Origin: Mesostigma viride
Taxonomy: Eukaryota; Streptophyta; Mesostigmatophyceae; Mesostigmatales; Mesostigmataceae
Reading direction: 5' to 3'
DNA: 64,000 nt
NCBI GenBank assembly: GCA_009746045.1
Contig: RPFO01000102.1
Span: forward strand, 140,001-204,000
This document shows, piece after piece, positions 53,867 through 64,000 of the stretch; position 1 is the first letter of the stretch, and each line of letters begins with the position of its first letter. A model generated the notes under the pieces. It saw only the letters and a program-made list of their open reading frames with translations, searched no databases and was not told the DNA's origin. A program made the position numbers and the translations under genes.

Positions 53867-55634
53867 ATGAATATGTATAACAGAGGAGCTCCGGGCCACC
53901 GTGGAACAGCGCACCCATGTCCTCGAGACTTGCATGGGCGCGCCTCAAGGACCCCCAGACCAAAGGGCTTCTCGATCCTGTGGTTTTGCGCCCACCCGCG
54001 GATGGTTCACTGGCTCCGTGGCGCTCTCCCCCACTTGGTGCGGCTTGCCGCGGAAGGCCATGACGAGCGCATTCAGGCCGCCTTGCAGGTACTCCTCCCC
54101 GGCCCTAGCCTGCCAGCTCACTCCGATGCGCGCTTGGCCACCCTCCCCTGCCGCATGGGCAGGTGTGGGCTCACCCGCGCCGCCCGCCTCGCCCCCGGGC
54201 CGCCTTCCTTGGCTCTGTTGCTCAGGCCTGGGCGGAGATCCGCCGGTTGGTCCCCAGCGCCATCAGCGCCATTCCCGACTTGGTCACCCCATCCCCCTTC
54301 CCCTTTGTGCAGGCTGTGCAGGATTCCTACCTCGGGATCCAGCAGGCTTGCGACCTCGTCCGCCCCGCTCAGGCCGTCCACCGTCGCCTGCCCCGGGGCA
54401 CGCCCGGCGTGTCCACCGGCTGTCGTCAGTCCTATAGTGTCTTCCCTGCCTGCAATTCATGAAAAACAACAAAAGACCTACGCGGGTATACTACACTGTG
54501 CCGACTGGATGAGTCTGCATGATGCGAGCTTGAACGATCAGGGGAAGGCTTGGCTTCACTCCGTTTCCCTTGAGGGGAGCGTGGGGTCCGCATTCCTGCG
54601 CGCGGCCTCCCCATGAGCCCTTTGTTCACGCTGGTTCCGGCCCTATACGCCATCGCTCTCCGGCGCCACCAGCTCTTTGCCCCGCAACCTCTCATCACGG
54701 CGGGTGCGTCCTGCGGCAGCTGCGGGCTTGCTCTGGATAAGTTACTGGGACGCACTACATCGGGTGCATGGGTGCATGGCCAGCAGAACCCGAACTGGTT
54801 CCTCTATCTCTGATACCGCTCTCCTCCGGGTGGTGTGTGCTATGGTTCGGTCGGTCTTTCCCCACTCCACCATCAAGTGCGAGGACGCGCCATGGGGCCG
54901 CCCTCTACTCACCCAACCACCGCCCCGACATTACCGTGCTTGACTACGACGGGCAGGGTTGGCACCTGCTTATCGATGTCTCCGTGGCTCGGCCGCTCTC
55001 CGGTCCGGCCACATCCTCCGGGCGGCTGTGGATGCCGGCGCTGCTGCCGCTGTGGCTGAGGGCGACAAGTTTGCCTCCTACGGCAATGTGGGGCCCCACC
55101 GGGTCATCCCCTTTGCCCTTGAGGAGTTCGGGGCCATGGGCCCCAAGACAGCGGAGTTTGTCCACGACTCAGTGCTGCCAGCGCCGTGAAGACTGCCTCG
55201 ACCTCGAGGGTCAGACCGCCCCGTGGTCTGCCCGCACGTGGTCCTCGTATTGGCGGCAGCGCCTGTCCCTCGCCCTCACTCGCACCGTAGCTGATGTGTT
55301 ATTCCGCCGCACCCGGGCCGACTTTGTCGCGACCCATGCGGACTAGATCCCTTCCAGGCCTGCAGTGGTAGGCCGGCAGCGCTGTTGCTGCGTGTAGTTT
55401 TGTGATGTTTAGTTCGTTGTACCTTGTGCAGCTGGCGTGATCCTTGGATGTCCGTATCAGATTACTATTAATGTCTTCAGGGTTACTCTCCCAGTCCCAG
55501 ACGCAGTCACGTGTCTATTAATTAATTAATTAATTAATTACTCAGACTCCCAGTTATCGGTTTTTTCCTTATGTTGCACTGATGCCCATGCATCTCACCT
55601 CCGTAATCTCTCATTCTCAATGAATATATATAAC
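53867..55634 (+). pseudogene. Second LINE family (K), C-terminal part, copy 1
   Basis: In shifting frames it encodes MVHWLRGALPHLVRLAAEGH, then LPCRMGRCGLTRAARLAP, ALYAIALRRHQLFAPQPL with a CGSCGLA finger, then GWHLLIDVSVARPLS, DKFASYGNVGPHRVIPFALE, and YWRQRLSLALTRTVADVLFR before the stop near 55346. This is the C-terminal arrangement seen in algal non-LTR retrotransposons, where the IDVSVARP region resembles a nuclease-like fold. Frameshifts at about 54470-54610 and 54815 inactivate it. A small TTAA-tailed insert with CTCCCAGT flanks lies at about 55486-55556. Confidence 0.75.
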
Positions 55635-57537
55635 AGACCGCCTCGACCTCGAGGGTCAGACCGCCCCGTGGTCTGCCCGCACGTGGTCCTCGTATTGGCG
55701 GCCTGCAGCGCCTGTCCCTCGCCCTCACTCGCACCGTGGCTGATGTATTTTTCCGCCGCACCCGGGCCGACTTTGTTGCGCCCCATGCAGTCTAGACAGA
55801 GTTCCATTATACGCAATACGCGGTTATACGCGCGGGGTCCGTATAATGGATAATACGGTATAATACGGTATTATCCGGAAATTATACGCAAATACTGGAT
55901 TTCATCGTTTTTGGGGTTGTTTCATGCATTTTGATATCATTTCAAGCAGTCCACATGTTTCTGACACTAAATTACACATGAAACATGGGTTGCCACTGCT
56001 CAGCAGTGCTTGGGAACACTGGACGTGTAAACCGGGTTCACGAGGAGCTAGATTACCTATGCATTATACCCTAAAAAACAACGCCAAATGAAATGGAAAG
56101 ATGAAAAAAGCAAAAGAAGTAAGATGGCTATGCTTCCATGCAAGCAGGTCCTGGGCATCTCCATGTTTCTTGTATGCATGAGGAGCACACAAGAAGAAGG
56201 CTGACTTTGGCGAGCAAAACAAGAAATAGTGGCTAGATCTGGCCAGAAAACCACTTGTTTCGAGATGTTTCTAGCAAGAAAAAACATCGCGTTATCAAGC
56301 TTATCATATTTACAAACAATGCCAAGCACTACGTCACTGCTTTCGATGAAGCATAAGCTAATAGCAGACAAATATGGTCCAAAATCTGCATGTCGTAGTG
56401 GTATTCCCCAACCATCACGAGCCAATAATGCGTAGAGGCAGTAAAGCAACCAAAAGACAAGCAGAAAACCTCCATTACAGCTCTACGATTATTTTACAAT
56501 CCACCCAACAACTTGATACAGTACAATGAACACGTGAACAGGATAGCACGTACCAGATCAAAACCGCATATTACCTTTCTTGACGGAGCCAGCATGCCCA
56601 CCTGATGGACGTAGCTGCGAGCCTTTCCTGGCCGTCGTCGCTTATAAATCATGTAAGGAATAACGTGAAACATCTATCCGCGTTCAAATGTAGGGGCATT
56701 TCCCGCCTATCAACAGTTAGCACATGCACGGTCGCCACCTGGTTGCTGAAACGAGGTTGCCGCATCGAGCAGAAGGTCGAGACATATCTGCGCACATCCA
56801 AACGTTGCCTGGCCAAGGATATAAGCTTTTCAAGACCTAAGGATCATGCCTACAGATTGAAAATGTAAAGCGGCCATGCTCTCGTACCAGTCAGTTTTCT
56901 GTATGACTTGTATTAATATTCGGTGCATGGCTGCCCGAGAGGCAAGGGCAGAGACCTAAACAGCATGGAGGGTTGCCAACTTGGGTTGGCAACTTGCCAT
57001 GCTACAGTGTAGCTTGCTTGTAAGATCCTTGTGTCTCGCGGTCGCCAAATGTCAACCAGTGGATGGTTTCCGTAGTGTTTCTAAGTTCCCTTGCATTCCC
57101 GCGTTGGTTCCCGCACGAAAAATTTGGCTGCCGGACCTCGGATGAGCGCGAAAACCCCATTATACGCGCGCTGATACGTGTTATTCGCCGTATTATACGT
57201 AAAAATACGCAAATCGTATAAAACGGATAAAAATTATCCGCTCGACCTTGTATAACGCGTATTATACCGTATAATACCGTATAATACGCCGTATAATGGA
57301 ACTCTGAGTCTAGATGCCTTCCAGGCCTGCATGGTGGGCCGGCAGCGCTGTTGCTGCGTGTAGTTTTAATTGTGATGTATAGTTCGTTGTACCTTGTGCA
57401 GCTGGCGTGATCCTTGGATGTCCGTGTCAGATTAATTTCTTTAGGGTTATTCTCCCAGTTATCGGGTTTTTCCTTATGTTGCATGCCCATCTCACCTCCG
57501 TAATCCATCATTCTCAATGGATATGTATAACATGACC
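55635..57537 (+). pseudogene. LINE family K, 3' end, copy 2, split by a hAT element
   Basis: It starts after ATATATAACAG with CCTCGACCTCGAGGGTCAG, the sequence found at 55196 in copy 1, and runs to the same stop region (CGGGCCGACTTTGT). After the hAT insertion (55797-57306) the 3' UTR resumes with GCCTTCCAGGCCTGCATGG and ends ATATGTATAACATG. It sits head-to-tail with copy 1. Confidence 0.75.
55797..57306. mobile_element. hAT-type non-autonomous element, 1510 bp
   Basis: The 8 bp target duplication AGTCTAGA lies at 55789-55796 and 57307-57314. The perfect terminal inverted repeats are CAGAGTTCCATTATACG; the CAGAG start is the hAT signature. Subterminal regions are full of TATAATACGG/CCGTATTATA motifs. 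No transposase is visible; the frames at 56057-56449 and 57002-57517 have no family features. Confidence 0.92.
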
Positions 57538-58062
57538 CGAAAATATTAATTAATTAATTTATAATTACTTACGTACGTATTTATAGTTACTTACGTACTT
57601 ACTTAGGTAATTAATTAATCCCCGATGAGGTTGTTATCTACGCGGATACTTCACCCATACTTCACCCACGAAGGCAAGTGGCGCGACTCGCTCGCCCAGG
57701 CCGGTCTGGCCGGAGTCAGGTATAGCAACTCCGCATCGATCATCCGGACTATCCAAGACGAAGTCCTGCACGCTCGGCCATGATGACGTTGAGGTAGGTT
57801 GCATGCTACCCCCTAGGATAACCCAGGAGAATATAAAGGCTTCTCCCGGAGCCTGAGGTGTTTTAACATACCCGGCCAGGGTTCACCCACAAAAACCAGG
57901 TGCTGGTGGGTGCATGTAGATTAGATTAGGTTAGCGTCAGCAGTTAGGTTTTGCGGCTTCGCTGACCCCCATCCACCAGCAAGGGAATACGTGCTACATG
58001 ATCTCCCAACGCAGTCATGCCATAATTTAATTTTAATTTATTTAATTTACGGGTGCATGCAT
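57538..58062. other. Spacer with a retroelement 3' tail
   Basis: ACTTACGTACGTATTTATAG short repeats at 57560-57605, then unremarkable sequence. At 57905-58050 is a retroelement end on the plus strand (GTGCTACATGATCTCCCAAC hairpin followed by an AATTT-rich tail). Confidence 0.5.
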
Positions 58063-58075
58063 GCATGCACCATTG

Positions 58076-60037
58076 AATTGAATTGAATTGAATTGTAACA
58101 TAACTCCGTTGGGAGTATATGTAGCACATAGCCCAGAGAAGGGGCATATGGCCTATCATACATTCTAGGCTACTTCATGCAAGGGTGGGAATGTAAGCTA
58201 CCCCTGCTCTAGGTGCACCAGGGCACCTGCACCCTCATGGTCTATCACGCTATGCCCGGGTAAGGGGGGAGCATGCCTGTGAGGGAGGAAGATCATCATG
58301 GCTATACAAGAGCTAGGACATGGCTTCTCGACAGAGAGCATCTCTCTGCATGGCATAGCATGGCTCAATTCTTAATGCAACATCCATGGGGGTCCCGTTA
58401 TAGGCAGGGCTTGGCTAAATTCTGTAGACAATATCCATGGGGGCCATTATGGGCGCACATGCGCGTGGGGCGTGGGCCACATGCTAGGCTAAGCCTGACT
58501 AATCTACACTACTGGTATGAATTCCCTAGTCTGGGGTGGCAGGAGGGGGCTGCCAGGGCTTGTGGTCAACGTGGATGACCGCCCCCCTCCAGTATACCGG
58601 CTTCCCCACTGCGCTGTGCCGGAGCTGAAGGTAGGTCGGCCATAGCTCGCGTCGCCGCTGTTGCTGCATGGGCCAGGGTCAAGTCGTCGTCCAGCGTGAA
58701 GCGAGTCCTCGAGAGCTTCTTGCGGCATTTAAGGAACGACAGCTTGTCCGCCATGTACTTAAAGGTGAGGAGCACGGGTGCCGGGCCAGCCTTCCCCCGC
58801 GCGCGGGGGAGGCGGACAGCCGACATGTCCAGCTCACCAGTGAGTAGCATGGGGGCAAGAATGTCGCGCTTAAATGCCTCAAGAAGGCTCGTGGAGGTCT
58901 CACCTGCCGGCTGGTCGAAGTGCTTGACGATGACATTGTGGCTGCGCCGGGCGATGTCGGTTTCCTCGCGAAGGTCGAGGGCTTGTTGCTTTAGTTGTGC
59001 CGAGATGGTGGAGGTGGTGGAGGTGGTGTGCTGCTTAAGCAAGTCCGCCCAGGTGGAGGGAACATCACTGGCCGGGCCAGCAGGTGCCGGCTGGGCAGCG
59101 ATTTCCTGCACCGCTTGGGCGGTGAGGCCGGCGGTGTCATGCAAGCTCTCAAGGGCGGTGGCGGTGGCTTGAAGGCGTTGGTCGAGGTCGAGGAGCTGGG
59201 CTTTGATGTCGGCAGTGAAGGCGGAAACGGCGGTGGAGGTGGAGGCGGCGGCGGTGGAAATGTGAGGAAGTTCAGCAGTCAGCGTGCCGCCGATTGCTGA
59301 AATGTCGGCAGCAAGGGGGGTCACGTGCTGCTGAAAGGCTTCCGTGAGGATGGAACGGAGGGTGGAGGCGGAGATGGATGGAGCCCAGATCTCGCCGTCA
59401 GAGCGCTGGAGAAGGGAGTTGAGGACGACGTGCTGGAGTTCGGGGCGGGTGCAGCCAAGCATGGCGCCGGAGGCTAGCCAGGGGCTGCCGTTGCTGCAGA
59501 GGAGGCGACCTTGGTCGGAGAGATGGAGGCACAGGTCGTAAAGCGAGGCGTAGTCCCCGAAGAAGATGCAGTCCATAGCATCTTCAGGAGACATGTTGTT
59601 CCAGTCGTGATCATCGACCTTGAAAGGGTGGAACCGAAAGCGCGGTTCCGAGGGGCGGGACCATCCTGTTTTGTCGGCTGGGCGGGTGCGTTTCGGGTCA
59701 GGCGATGCCGATGGCGAGGCTTTAAGCCCGGGAGGTTGCTGGGTGGCTACCAGTGCACGACTAGTGTCACCGCTGCCTGCCGGACCTGATGGCGAAGCTG
59801 CAGCCGCAGCTGCCGCATTTTCATGGGCGAGCGCATCCGCCAAACTGCGTTGCGTCAAAGGACGTTTGCTCGTCATATATTGCGTGTTAGATTCGGAAAA
59901 TTATATCAGCATGTGCGTCTTAGAAAGACGAAGCGATAGTGATATTCACGACTAAATTCGGTGCTCAAACGTGAAAGTTATGAGCTCCGACAGCCATGGC
60001 TACCTCGTGGCTCGTGGCTCGTGGCTCGTGGCTCGTG
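58076..60037 (-). mobile_element. Full-length ORF1-only (HAL1-like) retroelement, family E, 1962 bp
   Basis: A perfect 13 bp target duplication GCATGCACCATTG lies at 58063-58075 and 60038-60050. The 5' end (right side) begins with a heptamer array of CACGAGC units. Then come a short leader, a single ORF1-type frame, a 3' UTR of about 480 bp, the CTCCCAACGGAG hairpin and a tail of four CAATT units. There is no reverse transcriptase. The last 40 bases before the tail match the end of LINE family L. Confidence 0.9.
58566..59876 (-). CDS. L1-type ORF1 RNA-binding protein of family E, 436 aa
   Basis: Start ATG 59876; N-terminus MTSKRPLTQRSLADALAHEN followed by Ala/Ser/Pro-rich sequence. Residues about 90-130 hold AMDCIFFGDYASLYDLCLHL. 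Residues about 190-310 are rich in heptad-like Leu/Ala/Gln with ADIKAQLLDLDQRLQ and AQLKQQALDLREETDIARRS, a likely coiled coil. Residues about 310-400 resemble the RRM-like and C-terminal domains of LINE-1 ORF1p: HNVIVKHFDQPAGETSTSLL, VRLPRARGKAGPAPVLLTFK and FTLDDDLTLA. The last ~36 residues differ from sister copies because of a short insertion after LTLA, where others read QQQRRRELWPTYLQL. Such proteins coat element RNA and chaperone reverse transcription; here they would have to borrow an enzyme. Confidence 0.8.
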   Translation of the reverse strand: MTSKRPLTQRSLADALAHENAAAAAAASPSGPAGSGDTSRALVATQQPPGLKASPSASPDPKRTRPADKTGWSRPSEPRFRFHPFKVDDHDWNNMSPEDAMDCIFFGDYASLYDLCLHLSDQGRLLCSNGSPWLASGAMLGCTRPELQHVVLNSLLQRSDGEIWAPSISASTLRSILTEAFQQHVTPLAADISAIGGTLTAELPHISTAAASTSTAVSAFTADIKAQLLDLDQRLQATATALESLHDTAGLTAQAVQEIAAQPAPAGPASDVPSTWADLLKQHTTSTTSTISAQLKQQALDLREETDIARRSHNVIVKHFDQPAGETSTSLLEAFKRDILAPMLLTGELDMSAVRLPRARGKAGPAPVLLTFKYMADKLSFLKCRKKLSRTRFTLDDDLTLAHAATAATRAMADLPSAPAQRSGEAGILEGGGHPR

Positions 60038-60321
60038 GCATGCACCATTGGGTACACAATTCTCATGTCCAAGCAGGCATGAACCGGCCACGTCCATGAA
60101 CAAGATAGATCGAGGTATACTTGCATGTTGGTTAGCAACGAGAGCACTAAGTGAACTCAGACAGGCCTATAGCAAGCTTGCAAATAAAGAGCTTGAATAA
60201 TTAAAAGCACCGTGGATTTATCTACTTTTATTAAGTGAGACGATATGAACGTGGTAACTCGCAGCCAGAGCTGCAGGGGGCCTGCCCCCTGCGCACGGAT
60301 CGATGCTACAAACTATATTAA

Positions 60322-61742
60322 GGGGAGGTGCGCCACAAAACCACCCTAAAACTGAAACATGCTAATATCAACCTGTATTCATTTCCACTATGCTCGGCAA
60401 TGATTGGGGGCATGAAATAACATCAAAGAGACAACCAGCGCAGGCCAGAAATCGGGAGAATCCGGACCATGGTAGCTCGAGCCTGCCGTTATCTTTTCCG
60501 CGTTTTCGAGTCGTTCAGGATGATGAAGATGAATGGTGATGGAAATGTGTATCCTTGTGCATTGAAATTATGGCTGGCTTACGTGTGGAGCGACTAGATG
60601 ACCTAGACGGTGGGGCCGGAAACAGCATGCTTGATCAGGGCGTGTGTTTCTAGCCTAACTGGCCGGGAGTGTCTAGTGGTGAGCACCATTGCTGCGATCG
60701 CTCTCCCACCATTTACGAGGAAATACCCGCAAATGGAAAACCACTGAAAAGGTCTAGCTAGTCAGTCATCACGTTAGCCATGCCATGATTCCAAACGTCC
60801 AAGAACTGCACACGGTGCAAAGGCAAAAAGCCGGAGGACAGCACTTTCAAATGTGCGGCGGGAACCAAAAGCCCGCGGATGCCAGAAAACATCGTGTTGC
60901 GGCAGCGACGCGACGATGTGGACAACGAATCCAGTGCCAAGCTCGGAACGGCCGCAAAGGAGATCTGGCATCACAGGGTTCAGATGTGCGGAGATACTAT
61001 GCGATCCAGCCGGTCCACGACCTGTTTGTAGAGCTTGTGCCAAGGGGCAGCACCGAACAGATGTGGGTGACGTTGCAAAAAACATCGGACTTGACGGAGC
61101 ATAATGGCTCGGTCATAGTCTTTGACCAATAAACGCTGCAAGAGTTCAACAAGAGTCGTGATGAAATCAACACGATAAGAACAAAGACGGGAAAAACGAT
61201 GTAACTGAGAAAGAACAACACCATATTTTGCTGTGTGGGAAAGGAGACTGTGAATATCGGGGTAACGAATAAAAGGCAAGAAAAATCCGTTTGGGACAGC
61301 AAGATATACCCATGTAGAATCGTTCATGGCCAAAACATTGGGCTACTCACAAGTAGCATCGGAGGTGTATTGTGAGACTAATTAATTTTCCCCCCCCAAA
61401 GCACCTTTTTTTTCGGACATTGCATAAAAGTGACATGAAATCATGGAATTAGAGGCCACAAAGATATACAAAATTCAAAAATTGATCGACAAATACGCCC
61501 GCCAAGTTACAGGTCAATCTGATGTGTGGATTGGCTGGGGCATACCTAGTCCTAATTAGCGTCTTTTGCTATTTATAGCGCATTATTGGCGTATATATGG
61601 GGTTAGTACCCTCAACAAGTGCATGGACAACTCACCAAACATGTTATTTCATGCCCCCAATCATTGCTGAGCATAGTGGAAATGAATACAGGTTGATATT
61701 AGCATGTTTCAGTTTTAGGGTGGATTTGTGGCGCACCTCCCC
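60322..61742. mobile_element. TTAA-type family B derivative with duplicated inverted ends, copy 3
   Basis: TTAA at 60318-60321 and 61743-61746. Both ends are the same (right-type) end of family B: GGGGAGGTGCGCCACAAAAC continues as an inverted repeat for about 100 bp. The inner right part (61525-61680) matches 31745-31920 of copy 2. The middle is a Penelope-like fragment. Confidence 0.75.
60425..61275 (-). pseudogene. Penelope-like element copy, RT C-terminus and 3' region
   Basis: Reverse-oriented match to 45840-46695, including PFIRYPDIHSLLSHTAKYGV and the VSPHI stop. Nearly identical to the source copy, so recent. The similarity ends near 61275. Confidence 0.88.
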
Positions 61743-61746
61743 TTAA

Positions 61747-62085
61747 TCCCAAATCTGGTGCTACATGGTCCCCACACGGCGCAACCAAGCCTTACTGTTC
61801 AAGATACTAAGTAGGTCGATGCCGGACGTGCAGCATCCCGGCCTGCGTGGTCCATTTTATTGAACTGGTGTGTAGCCCCAGGGGGATCGAGCTTGTCATG
61901 CCTGCAGCATCCACTCAACTTAGGCGTGGCATGCCTATGCGCATGACACGCAAGTACTTACTCACTCAACTAAACGTGTTCGCGTGCCCTAGGCTTTGCC
62001 AGGGCGACCCCTTCTATGGGGTCTAGGGACCTTCTAAGGGGTCTAGGAATCCCTAGTCCTCGCCCGCGTGGTAAGTTCCCCTGGT
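61747..62085. other. Spacer, no feature seen
   Basis: No gene or bounded repeat. It lies beyond the 3' end of the RPOT exon. Confidence 0.5.
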
Positions 62086-62179
62086 GCCTGCCTCAAGAAA
62101 GAGTCAGTCTGAGGAGGTCCACTGAGCGGTCTGCGGCTGTGCCCAGCCAAGTAAACATGTGGATGTGAGGAGGTCCATG

Positions 62180-62343
62180 CCAGTTGCTCAGTCGAAGAAG
62201 CAGTGCTCTGAGGAATGTCTGAGGACGTTTCCACCGGTGCCGGCCTCAGTTGAAGAAGAACTCGGATAGGCTGGAGGTCTAGTGATGCCCAGTTCCTCAG
62301 TCGAAAAGTACTCTGACTTGAGAGGTCTAGTGGCGCCAGCTCC
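62180..62343 (-). repeat. Three decoy copies of the terminal RPOT exon end, including the stop
   Basis: The true end is CTCAAGTCCGAGTACTTTTT then CAATTGA. Downstream on the minus strand come CTCAAGTCAGAGTACTTTTC GACTGA (near 62293-62325), CTATCCGAGTTCTTCTTCAA CTGA (62245-62275) and AGAGCACTGCTTCTTCGACT GA (62183-62215). Each keeps the TGA and a following GGAACTGG-like block, so the unit is about 45-60 bp. Confidence 0.75.
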
Positions 62344-62457
62344 TCAATTGAAAAAGTACTCGGACTTGAGCACATCGTTGATGTTCAGTTTTCCCGTCTT
62401 GGGGACGGGGGGGAAATCCCCGATGTCCGGAAATCCCTGCTTGAACTCCTCCAGCAG
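62344..62457 (-). CDS. RPOT: Phage-type (mitochondrial/plastid) RNA polymerase, last exon
   Basis: The minus strand encodes 37 residues after a CTGGCAG acceptor: LLEEFKQGFPDIGDFPPVPK, then LNINDVLKSEYFFN and TGA. Single-subunit T7-like organellar RNA polymerases of plants and algae end in the pattern FPPLP-RGDFDL-EVL-SPYFFN, where the final Phe-rich tail lies at the active site. The match in spacing and in the last 12 residues is strong. This enzyme transcribes organellar genes after import. The rest of the gene is to the right of the window: no further exon is visible up to 64000, so the last intron exceeds 1.5 kb. Confidence 0.8.
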   Translation of the reverse strand: MLEEFKQGFPDIGDFPPVPKTGKLNINDVLKSEYFFN

Positions 62458-62471
62458 CTGCCAGACGAGAA

Positions 62472-63345
62472 CAGTATAGTATAGTATAGTATAGTATAGT
62501 ATAGTATAGTATAGTATAGTATAGTATAGTATAGTATAGTATAGTATAGTATAGTATAGTTTAGTATAGTATAGTATAGTATAGTATAGTATAGTATAGT
62601 ATAGTATAGTATAGTATAGTATAGTATAGTATAGTATAGTATAGTATAGTATAGTATAGTATAGTATAGTATAGTATAGTATAGTATAGTATAGTATAGT
62701 ATAGTATAGTATAGTATAGTATAGTATAGTATAGTATAGTATAGTATAGTATAGTATAGTATAGTATAGTATAGTATAGTATAGTACAGTATAGTATAGT
62801 ATAGTATAGTATAGTATAGTATAGTATAGTATAGTATAGTATAGTACAGTACAGTACAGTATAGTATAGTATAGTATAGTATAGTATAGTATCGTATGGT
62901 ATAGTATAGTATAGTATAGTATAGTATAGTATAGTATAGTATAGTATAGTATAGTATAGTATAGTATAGTATAGTATAGTATAGTATAGTATAGTATAGT
63001 ATAGTATAGTATAGTATAGTATAGTATAGTATAGTATAGTATAGTATAGTATAGTATAGTATAGTATAGTATAGTATAGTATAGTATAGTATAGTATAGT
63101 ATAGTATAGTATAGTATAGTATAGTATAGTATAGTATAGTATAGTATAGTATAGTATAGTATAGTATAGTATAGTATAGTATAGTATAGTATAGTATAGT
63201 ATAGTATAGTATAGTATAGTATAGTATAGTATAGTATAGTATAGTATAGTATAGTATAGTATAGTATAGTATAGTATAGTATAGTATAGTATAGTATAGT
63301 ATAGTATAGTATAGTATAGTATAGTATAGTATAGTATAGTACAGG
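62472..63345. repeat. ATAGT pentanucleotide array, about 870 bp, in the last RPOT intron
   Basis: About 174 units with very few variants (ATAGTACAGT near 62786 and 62845-62857, ATCGTATGGT at 62891). On the sense strand it is an ACTAT tract that ends about 14 bases before the acceptor. The long LYYTI frames are artefacts. Confidence 0.97.
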
Positions 63346-64000
63346 ACAATATAGTATGCACACACAAATAGGCACTGGTCAGCGACCAGTGGGAAAGAAA
63401 AAACAGCGGTGCATATGCTTGAGCGTGTTCAGCAGCTGTCAGTAGGCATGACGATGTCATGCAGGTCACGGATGATGATGTCATGCACGTGCAGGTAGGC
63501 ATGAGCACTCCATGGACAGAAGCAACCGTCGACTGATTACTGGCCACCGGCGCCATCGCCACATTTGATACTGATGCGCGTGGGGCACCTAGAGCGTGAT
63601 GCTGGCGCACGGGGACAAGGGTAAGGAAGTGAATACTTGCATGCCATGTGTGTGAGGGCACCCCCAAATATTAAATGTTGCTCTTATTTTGAGTTGGAAA
63701 TTATTTCATCGAGATTTATAACAGACCCATATTCTTGGGGTAATTTATACATCATGCTTGCATGCATCCAGGCCTCGCTGTTTTAGAAAATGTAGAAACA
63801 TCTGATTTTATGTCACGGAGAGCTATGTGTGAGTCTCATGATACGATAGCACAACATCCACAAGGGGTAAACATAGGACAAACCAGCTGGGCTTAATTAA
63901 CGAACATGGAAAAGAGTGTGGTAGGTGGACTGCTGCTCTTTCCAGCCTCATATGAGCTCACACGATACGCAAACACGCATGAGCTTCAAGAAAGAAAGAA
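63346..64000 (-). other. RPOT intron continuation, no exon seen
   Basis: I see no coding match to the polymerase and no bounded element. Small GATGATGTCATGCA repeats lie near 63448-63490. Confidence 0.45.

Noticed and set aside
62344-63667. Open frames of 326-368 aa made of LYYTI repeats
   Set aside because: They are the translation of the ATAGT pentamer array; only the last 37 residues of one frame are real coding sequence (RPOT exon).

Overview
This is a window of nuclear DNA from a eukaryote, most likely of the green lineage (a green alga or streptophyte alga; I cannot name the genus). The genes have GT-AG spliceosomal introns of 0.2-2.8 kb. The vasculin-like gene carries the plant-type N-terminal motif, and the right edge holds the last exon of a phage-type organellar RNA polymerase. 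Exons are GC-rich; the intergenic space is packed with nested transposons. There are no operons, rRNA genes, canonical tRNA genes or CRISPR arrays.

Layout. (1) 0.5-7.9 kb, minus strand: the 5' five exons of a secreted TroA-like (periplasmic-binding-protein fold) gene; its 3' end lies off the window. (2) 9.6-18.0 kb, plus strand: a complete six-exon gene, modelled in frame to 1038 aa, for a plant-type vasculin/GPBP1-like protein. It is divergent from gene 1 across a 1.65 kb spacer. (3) 19-35 kb: a mosaic of nested mobile elements. (4) 37.1-39.35 kb, plus strand: an intronless 744-aa protein with FG-like repeats, an F-box-like segment and cysteine-type leucine-rich repeats. (5) 39.7-61.7 kb: a second mobile mosaic with non-LTR retrotransposons, ORF1-only elements, a Penelope-like element (PLE), two hAT elements and several TTAA-type DNA elements. 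(6) 62.3-62.5 kb, minus strand: the terminal RPOT exon, next to an approximately 870 bp ATAGT pentamer array.

Two themes stand out. First, in all three spliced genes short segments spanning an exon edge and its splice site are tandemly duplicated, usually into the flanking intron. They produce decoy donors, acceptors or stop codons: at least eight such places, including seven successive donors in one intron. Second, the mobile elements can be dissected by target-site duplications. There are at least three families of TTAA-flanked non-autonomous elements with palindromes near their ends, and a fourth related-looking ATAA element. There is a 445 bp MITE nested inside one TTAA element and empty in its two sister copies. 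Two hAT elements have 8 bp duplications. A HAL1-like element encodes only an L1-type ORF1 protein and shares its 3' terminal stem-loop with the local ORF2-bearing LINE.

Gene models were built by hand from splice consensus and reading phase. Functional calls rest on recalled family motifs, without any search.
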